Shown: positions 9,028-12,507 of the stretch, piece by piece | How the letters are laid out: every line of letters starts with the position of its first letter | Position numbering within the stretch: position 1 is the first letter of the stretch | NCBI GenBank assembly: GCA_902783205.1 | Contig: CACZQE010000187.1 | Coordinates: 1-12,507 of the forward strand | DNA from: an uncultured Lachnospiraceae bacterium | Lineage (GTDB): Bacteria > Bacillota_A > Clostridia > Lachnospirales > Lachnospiraceae | Direction: 5' to 3' | Length of the DNA stretch: 12,507 nt | Position numbers and translations under genes: made by a program | Notes under the pieces: generated by a model | Databases searched by the model: none | The model's input: the letters and a program-made list of their open reading frames with translations, nothing else | What the model was told of the DNA's origin: nothing

Positions 9028-9049
9028 TTTTCAGTTGATATTTTCAGTT
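9028..9049. repeat. Tandem 9-base direct repeat TTTTCAGTT before the yitT-like gene
   Basis: TTTTCAGTT occurs at 9028-9036 and 9041-9049, a 13-base period, in an AT-rich patch spanning the stop codon of the zinc-ribbon gene and the leader of the yitT-like gene. It could be a regulator site or chance in AT-rich DNA. I do not see a convincing promoter here. Confidence 0.3.
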
Positions 9050-10021
9050 AATATAGTATACGTTGCCGTCCTCGTCGTAAACGACCCTCCTGCCGGAGGA
9101 GCAGGCGCCCAGTATGATAAAGGGCATCAGGATAATGGCGACACCGAAGCTGAAGGCGCATAAGACAAGCGCCGTTACAAATACGGAGCTGAGCAGCTCG
9201 TAGGCTGCGGCTATGATCCCCAGAACCGGTCCGTTCACCGCGATGTTACTGACGATCACGGAGAGAAGTACACTGAAGGACCAGACGATAAAGGCGACCG
9301 GGATCAGAACCAGGATCATGATCAGAAGAAAAAGAAAGACCGCCTTGAACCGCATTGCCCCGTGGGTACGGAAGATCAGGGAGAAAGACCGGCCTACGAT
9401 CCCCTGGTCAAATATCTGTATCTTCAGAAAGATTGTCAGGGCGATCAGAAAATATCCGGCAATGGTTACAATGATCTTGTCTCCTATACTGCAGGTCTTG
9501 TAGATGGTCCTTGTAAGTCTTGCAGGCAGCATATAGGCGGACAGAACGATCATGACAGCCAGTCCGAATACGGCGATCCGTCCCAGGAGAGGTGCCACAT
9601 TTTCAAACATGCCCAGTTCATAGATTTTCTGAGTTACGATCGCTGCGTAGCCGTCCATATTTGAAAGATCAATTTCAAATAAAAAGATTACCCCCATGAT
9701 CAGTGCAAGGGCGATCGGGATACAGATCAGTGCCTTGATCATCCTTCCGGCCATGCTGATCGCTTTTCCTTTGGGACCTGCAGACCCTGCCGGTCCGTTC
9801 GGTCCGGCTGCACGATTCGGCCCTGCCGGAGCCGGTCCCGGTGGAGTCGGTCCGGGCGAAGCCGGACGCGGCGGATAGGGAGCCGGTACAGGTGCCCTGG
9901 GCGGGGGAGCCGGGATGTTTTCAGGTGGTCTGGGGCCGGCAGCCGACACCGGCGTGCCGCACATTTCGCAGAAGCGTGCTCCTTCTGCCAGTTTATTTCC
10001 GCAATTCGCACAAAAAGCCAT
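9044..10021 (-). CDS. Zinc-ribbon, Pro/Gly-rich linker, multi-pass membrane protein of unknown function
   Basis: I do not recognise a named family. The 325 residues have three parts. Residues 1-24 form a small zinc ribbon with C4, C7, C18 and C21 (CANCG ... CEMCG), of the type often put at the N-terminus of Gram-positive membrane proteins. Residues 29-87 are a Pro/Ala/Gly-rich linker, ending in five Gly-X-Y triplets (73-87, GPN GPA GSA GPK GKA). From about 95 there are five or six hydrophobic segments (roughly 96-116, 146-166, 182-200, 225-250, 252-275, 278-305), then a short charged tail RRVVYDEDGNVYYIN. There is no signal peptide, so the ribbon should be cytoplasmic. The start ATG at 10021 follows AAGGAGG (10026-10032). 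An extended -10 promoter lies upstream, and the yitT-like gene follows by 42 bases. It could be a sensor or an assembly factor; no enzyme motif is visible. Confidence 0.8.
   Translation of the reverse strand: MAFCANCGNKLAEGARFCEMCGTPVSAAGPRPPENIPAPPPRAPVPAPYPPRPASPGPTPPGPAPAGPNRAAGPNGPAGSAGPKGKAISMAGRMIKALICIPIALALIMGVIFLFEIDLSNMDGYAAIVTQKIYELGMFENVAPLLGRIAVFGLAVMIVLSAYMLPARLTRTIYKTCSIGDKIIVTIAGYFLIALTIFLKIQIFDQGIVGRSFSLIFRTHGAMRFKAVFLFLLIMILVLIPVAFIVWSFSVLLSVIVSNIAVNGPVLGIIAAAYELLSSVFVTALVLCAFSFGVAIILMPFIILGACSSGRRVVYDEDGNVYYIN
9761..9937 (-). repeat. GC-rich low-complexity tract encoding the Pro/Gly linker
   Basis: This part of the zinc-ribbon gene is made of recurring GGTCCGG/CCGGTCC/GCCGG words and encodes linker residues 29-87. 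Its composition is far more GC-rich than the AT-rich control region next to it. Such tracts expand and contract easily, so linker length probably varies between strains. Confidence 0.6.
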
Positions 10022-10025
10022 GATG

Positions 10026-10032
10026 CCTCCTT
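10026..10032 (-). promoter_or_regulatory. Ribosome binding site of the zinc-ribbon gene
   Basis: On the minus strand AAGGAGG lies 4 bases before the ATG at 10021. The match is full, though the spacer is short. It supports this start codon and marks the end of the structured leader described at 10037-10077. Confidence 0.75.
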
Positions 10033-10036
10033 ATTT

Positions 10037-10063
10037 CAGCCGGACAGTCAGCCGGACTGCCCG
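10037..10063. repeat. Direct repeat CAGCCGGAC x2 with overlapping hairpin in the zinc-ribbon leader
   Basis: CAGCCGGAC occurs at 10037-10045 and 10049-10057 (12-base period). The same stretch forms a stem of CGG-A-CAGTC (10041-10049) with GACTG-C-CCG (10055-10063) around an AGCCG loop, with one internal mismatch. It sits in the expected 5' leader of the zinc-ribbon mRNA just upstream of its ribosome binding site. No T run follows on either strand, so it is not a simple terminator. It may be a protein-binding site or a translation-control hairpin. Confidence 0.5.
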
Positions 10064-10065
10064 AA

Positions 10066-10077
10066 TCATTGCAATGA
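10066..10077. promoter_or_regulatory. Perfect 12-base palindrome TCATTGCAATGA (possible operator)
   Basis: TCATTGCAATGA is its own reverse complement. It lies 10-21 bases downstream of the minus-strand -10 box (10087-10092), so it covers the expected start of transcription of the zinc-ribbon gene, a classic repressor position. It lies about 100 bases upstream of the divergent kinase-like gene. The regulator is unknown. Confidence 0.45.
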
Positions 10078-10086
10078 GTTAACCAT

Positions 10087-10095
10087 ATTATAACA
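10087..10095 (-). promoter_or_regulatory. Extended -10 promoter for the zinc-ribbon / yitT-like operon
   Basis: Read on the minus strand the sequence is TGTTATAAT: a perfect TATAAT (10087-10092) preceded by the TGn extension. The -35 region at 17 bases (10110-10115, TTCATT) is weak, as is usual for extended -10 promoters. Transcription would start near 10080, giving a leader of about 60 bases that carries the palindrome, the direct repeats and the hairpin. Confidence 0.65.
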
Positions 10096-10139
10096 TAAGC
10101 AGGCAGGGGAATGAATGAAATGAAAGGAAAAAATGAAGG

Positions 10140-10169
10140 TTGAAATGTCAGAAAGTCTTCGTGTAATAT
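10140..10169 (+). promoter_or_regulatory. Promoter of the shikimate-kinase-like gene, implying a leaderless mRNA
   Basis: TTGAAA (10140-10145) and TAATAT (10164-10169) are separated by 18 bases. Seven bases past the -10 box is 10176, the A of the start codon. An in-frame TAA lies inside the -10 box (10164-10166), so no upstream in-frame start is possible. No purine-rich ribosome binding site lies in the 20 bases before the ATG. I found no better plus-strand promoter in 10022-10175. Confidence 0.55.
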
Positions 10170-10175
10170 AAGAAC

Positions 10176-10712
10176 ATGAATGCAGCAAAGGAAAATAAAA
10201 AGAACATCATACTGATCGGAATGCCCGGGGCCGGCAAGAGCACGGTAGGTGTAATCCTTGCCAAGGTTCTGGGTATGGAGTTTATTGATTCGGACCTGGT
10301 CATCCAGAATGAAACCGGCTGTCTTCTGAGGGAACTGATCAGCCGGCATGGCCTGGACGGCTTTCTTCAGATCGAGGAGGAAATCAACTGCCGGATTAAG
10401 CCGGACCGGGCAGTGATCGCCACCGGGGGCAGTGCAGTATTCGGAGAGAAGGCTATGGACCATTTCGGCCGGATCGGAAAAATTGTTTACCTGGCCCTGT
10501 CCGAAGAGGATCTGGCCGGCCGGCTCGGAGACCTGGATGAAAGAGGGGTCTGCCACCGGGAGGGCCAGGATCTTCATGACATTTATGTGGAGCGGTCCGT
10601 TCTCTATGAAAAGTATGCGGACATAACAGTCTGGGAAGAGGGCAGACGATTTGACATTACCGCCGTGACCGAAGCCATCTGCCGGTCATTAACCACAGAA
10701 GAAACAGAATGA
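10176..10712 (+). CDS. Shikimate kinase family protein (AroK-like, altered substrate pocket)
   Basis: A 178-residue P-loop kinase with shikimate kinase layout. The Walker A is GMPGAGKS (15-22), the DSD motif at 38-40 matches the Mg/substrate aspartates, ATGGSAV lies at 82-88, the lid region is near RGVCHREG (123-130), and VERSVLYEKYADI (138-150) keeps one conserved arginine (R140). Canonical shikimate kinases have GE-x-x-FR-x-x-E, where the arginine holds the shikimate carboxylate; here the text is GLDGFLQIE (59-67), with Leu64 in the arginine position. The GGG loop is GGS (84-86), and the RP-L-L lid motif is not kept. It would normally be annotated as shikimate kinase (ATP + shikimate to shikimate 3-phosphate), but the true substrate may differ. 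The start ATG is fixed by an in-frame stop just upstream and lacks a ribosome binding site. It is divergent from the zinc-ribbon gene, has no aro neighbours, and overlaps the yfhO-like gene tail to tail by 56 bases. Confidence 0.85.
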   Translation: MNAAKENKKNIILIGMPGAGKSTVGVILAKVLGMEFIDSDLVIQNETGCLLRELISRHGLDGFLQIEEEINCRIKPDRAVIATGGSAVFGEKAMDHFGRIGKIVYLALSEEDLAGRLGDLDERGVCHREGQDLHDIYVERSVLYEKYADITVWEEGRRFDITAVTEAICRSLTTEETE

Positions 10713-12507
10713 TACCCGCCAGGGAAGCAAGGGCGCAGGGCAGCAGGAGCCCCGTGTCATACAGGATGACAACACTGTGCCTGCCTGCAGGTATTTCGGC
10801 AGCTACAAGACCTTCTCCTCCGATGGAGAGGGTCTTTGTTCTTTTTCCGTCCACGTAGATTTTCCACCCTTTGGCGTAGGGGATGGAAGTACATAAAATT
10901 CCGTCTTTTTCAGCATTGACGGTTCCTTCTGTCTTTGTATCCGTAAAACGGCTGATTTCCAGGACACTGGAATGAAGCCGGTCATAACCTTTCTGAAAGG
11001 CATCATCTCTATAGCCGGCCGCAAAGAGGGATACAGATCCCGCAGCGCGGTAGCTTTTTTCAAATTCTCCTTTTTTGGTAAGAGCAAATTCCACATGGAT
11101 CTTGTCGCCGGCAGATACCGGGCCCACATCGATCAGGCTCCGCCCCGCGGAAAGCTCTCTGTCCTCCCTGGCAGAGGGAGTGGCATATACGAAGCGGCGG
11201 GCATTGGGCGCCTCCACATAAAGGAAGATATACTGGTCGACCGGAGAGGTGAATTCCGCGCTGACTACCGGTTCAAGGTCCAGATTGCCCGGATCCTCCA
11301 GCCTGTAGTTGAAATGTGCCGGCTGACCTCCCTCACTGATCCGGATGTTTTCAGTGCTGACACTGTCTTCTTTTATGGGGATAAACATGTCATCCTCTAT
11401 GCCGGCCGCCTTGTGGAGAAAATCATTCTGGACCGTGAAGGGATCGGAGTTTTCCGTCTCCCAGTCCGCAACAGCGGGATCCGCCATATATGCCAGGGGC
11501 AGGGTCCGGTCATTTCTGTAGGCCCACACATTTCCAACCTGTCCCAAATAGCTGTAATTGGAAGCCCGCGGATGCTCTCCGTCTTTGTTGAGGACATATT
11601 TTATGTCAAACATGGCATTGATCAGACTGGTGGGATCATAATAGCGGTAACTGTTGCCGGTGGCGGCTATGCCCAGATGATCCATCAGGGATGAAATCCC
11701 GCCCGGGGCAAGGGATGAAAACTGGGAGAAGCCGTTAAAATGATAGAGCGATCCTTCATTGATGGTGGTAAACCGCCTGAATTCCGTCCGGTAAAAGGGG
11801 TCCGTCTCCTGTTTTTCCAGAGCGGCCGTCAGCTCTTTCATGCTGTCCATATACTGGATATAGGCCCAGCGGTCGCCGGTGTCGCTTAAGTTGCAGTAGA
11901 AGGAGAAAAAGCTCTCACCGCAGGCAAAGAGCAGAAAGACGCCGGTAAGCATCTGGGCTGTCGTCCGGGTCGAGGCAGTCTTGAGCAGCCTGAGCAGGAG
12001 GGGGTAAAAAATCAGCAGGAGAAGGTTAAGGGTCAGGTCTTCATTGGTCAGGACCCTGTCGATCTCCTTTACCCGGGGGAATACCGCTAGTTCGAATACC
12101 ACGATCATCAGACCGCAGACAGCGGCAAAAAGAAATACAGGCTTCAGGCTGGTCTCTTTGAGGGACAGAAATCCTCTGTATGCCATACAGAGCAGGAAGA
12201 AGCTGTATATAAATGTAAAACGGTGGGGCAGGTTTGCCGGAAAGTGCATGCCGTGGATCAGATAATCCAGGGGCCGGATGCAGGAGCAAAGGAGCATGAA
12301 AAGGAGAAGAAGACTCATCAGAATCTTCTCTGTCCGCCCCGTTTTTCTGTCTCCGTAATAGAGGGGCAGAAGGACTATGGCCAGGACACCGCTGAAGATA
12401 TTGGGCATATCGCTGTTTCTGGCAAGAACCGCGTCCCTGGCTCCCAGGAAATGGGCGTTGAGCAGCTGCCAGCTGCCCTCATAGATCTTGAAGTCCGGGA
12501 AACCGGC
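10657..12507 (-). CDS. YfhO-family multi-pass membrane protein, C-terminal part (start outside window)
   Basis: The frame stays open through the right edge, so 616 residues are visible and the N-terminal membrane segments are missing; the ATG at 12408 is internal. The visible part has hydrophobic segments near residues 36-50, 61-77, 96-113, 123-143, 159-175 and 184-203, then a long extracytoplasmic domain (about 205-580), one more membrane segment (about 586-608) and a basic tail WLRSRR. Family landmarks are SDMPNIFSG (32-40), PHRFTFIYSF (94-103), and FDIKYVLN and YAKGWKIYVDGK in the soluble part. YfhO proteins are GT-C-like membrane glycosyltransferases; B. subtilis YfhO (Listeria GtlB) acts with the CsbB-type polyprenyl-phosphate sugar synthase in decorating lipoteichoic acid. 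No CsbB partner is visible here. The last 56 bases overlap the convergent kinase-like gene, with no terminator between them. The family call is firm; the sugar and acceptor are unknown. Confidence 0.9.
   Translation of the reverse strand, partial: AGFPDFKIYEGSWQLLNAHFLGARDAVLARNSDMPNIFSGVLAIVLLPLYYGDRKTGRTEKILMSLLLLFMLLCSCIRPLDYLIHGMHFPANLPHRFTFIYSFFLLCMAYRGFLSLKETSLKPVFLFAAVCGLMIVVFELAVFPRVKEIDRVLTNEDLTLNLLLLIFYPLLLRLLKTASTRTTAQMLTGVFLLFACGESFFSFYCNLSDTGDRWAYIQYMDSMKELTAALEKQETDPFYRTEFRRFTTINEGSLYHFNGFSQFSSLAPGGISSLMDHLGIAATGNSYRYYDPTSLINAMFDIKYVLNKDGEHPRASNYSYLGQVGNVWAYRNDRTLPLAYMADPAVADWETENSDPFTVQNDFLHKAAGIEDDMFIPIKEDSVSTENIRISEGGQPAHFNYRLEDPGNLDLEPVVSAEFTSPVDQYIFLYVEAPNARRFVYATPSAREDRELSAGRSLIDVGPVSAGDKIHVEFALTKKGEFEKSYRAAGSVSLFAAGYRDDAFQKGYDRLHSSVLEISRFTDTKTEGTVNAEKDGILCTSIPYAKGWKIYVDGKRTKTLSIGGEGLVAAEIPAGRHSVVILYDTGLLLPCALASLAGIILFLLWLMTGRWLRSRR

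Noticed and set aside
9702..9878. Plus-strand open frames with Gly/Pro-rich translation opposite the zinc-ribbon gene.
   Set aside because: They are shadows of the GC-rich linker codons on the minus strand; they have no ribosome binding site, and the minus-strand protein has clear domains.
10111..10143. Ten-codon ORF beginning ATGAATGAAATG in the divergent intergenic region, with GGGGA directly before it.
   Set aside because: The SD-like run abuts the ATG, no promoter serves it, and the stretch is simply purine-rich.
10972..11694. A 240-codon plus-strand open frame opposite the yfhO-like gene.
   Set aside because: It mirrors the YfhO coding frame, has no recognisable motif or ribosome binding site, and the minus-strand frame has family landmarks along its length.

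Overview
The window looks like chromosomal DNA of a low-to-mid-GC Gram-positive bacterium, most likely a clostridial (Lachnospiraceae-like) species. The evidence is purine-rich AAGGAGG-type ribosome binding sites, consensus sigma-A type promoters, the protein flavour of UvrA/UvrB/HflX/GuaA, and YitT- and YfhO-family membrane proteins that are typical of Firmicutes. Most of the DNA is clearly GC-rich by eye (57-70% in the 60-base lines I counted), except one gene (mnmA) that is much AT-richer. I see no tRNA, rRNA, CRISPR array, insertion sequence, phage gene or defence locus.

Layout. (1) 1-6974, plus strand: a tight operon uvrB (5' end cut by the window edge) - uvrA - hflX - guaA, with gaps of 20, 3 and 18 bases, closed by a strong intrinsic terminator. 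UvrB and UvrA are the damage-recognition and loading parts of nucleotide excision repair, HflX is a ribosome-associated GTPase, and GuaA makes GMP. (2) 6985-8130, plus strand: a stand-alone, AT-rich mnmA (tRNA 2-thiouridylase) behind a perfect TTGACA-18-TATAAT promoter with an inverted repeat over the -35 box. (3) 8114-10021, minus strand: a YitT-family membrane protein and, upstream of it, a zinc-ribbon / Pro-Gly-rich / multi-pass membrane protein, probably co-transcribed from an extended -10 promoter near 10087-10095. (4) 10140-10712, plus strand, divergent from (3): a shikimate-kinase-family protein whose promoter seems to place the transcription start on the ATG itself (leaderless), and which lacks residues expected for shikimate binding. 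(5) 10657-12507, minus strand: the C-terminal two thirds or so of a YfhO-family multi-pass membrane protein, cut by the right edge.

No gene-free stretch exceeds 300 bases; the two real intergenic regions (6891-7068 and 10022-10175) both hold readable control signals. The two convergent gene pairs (mnmA/yitT-like and shikimate-kinase-like/yfhO-like) overlap tail to tail by 17 and 56 bases, leaving no intergenic room for terminators. Most of the window is housekeeping sequence. The least ordinary items are the shikimate-kinase-like protein with an altered substrate pocket and SD-less start, the repeat-rich leader of the zinc-ribbon gene, the zinc-ribbon/collagen-like membrane protein, and the compositional anomaly of mnmA.
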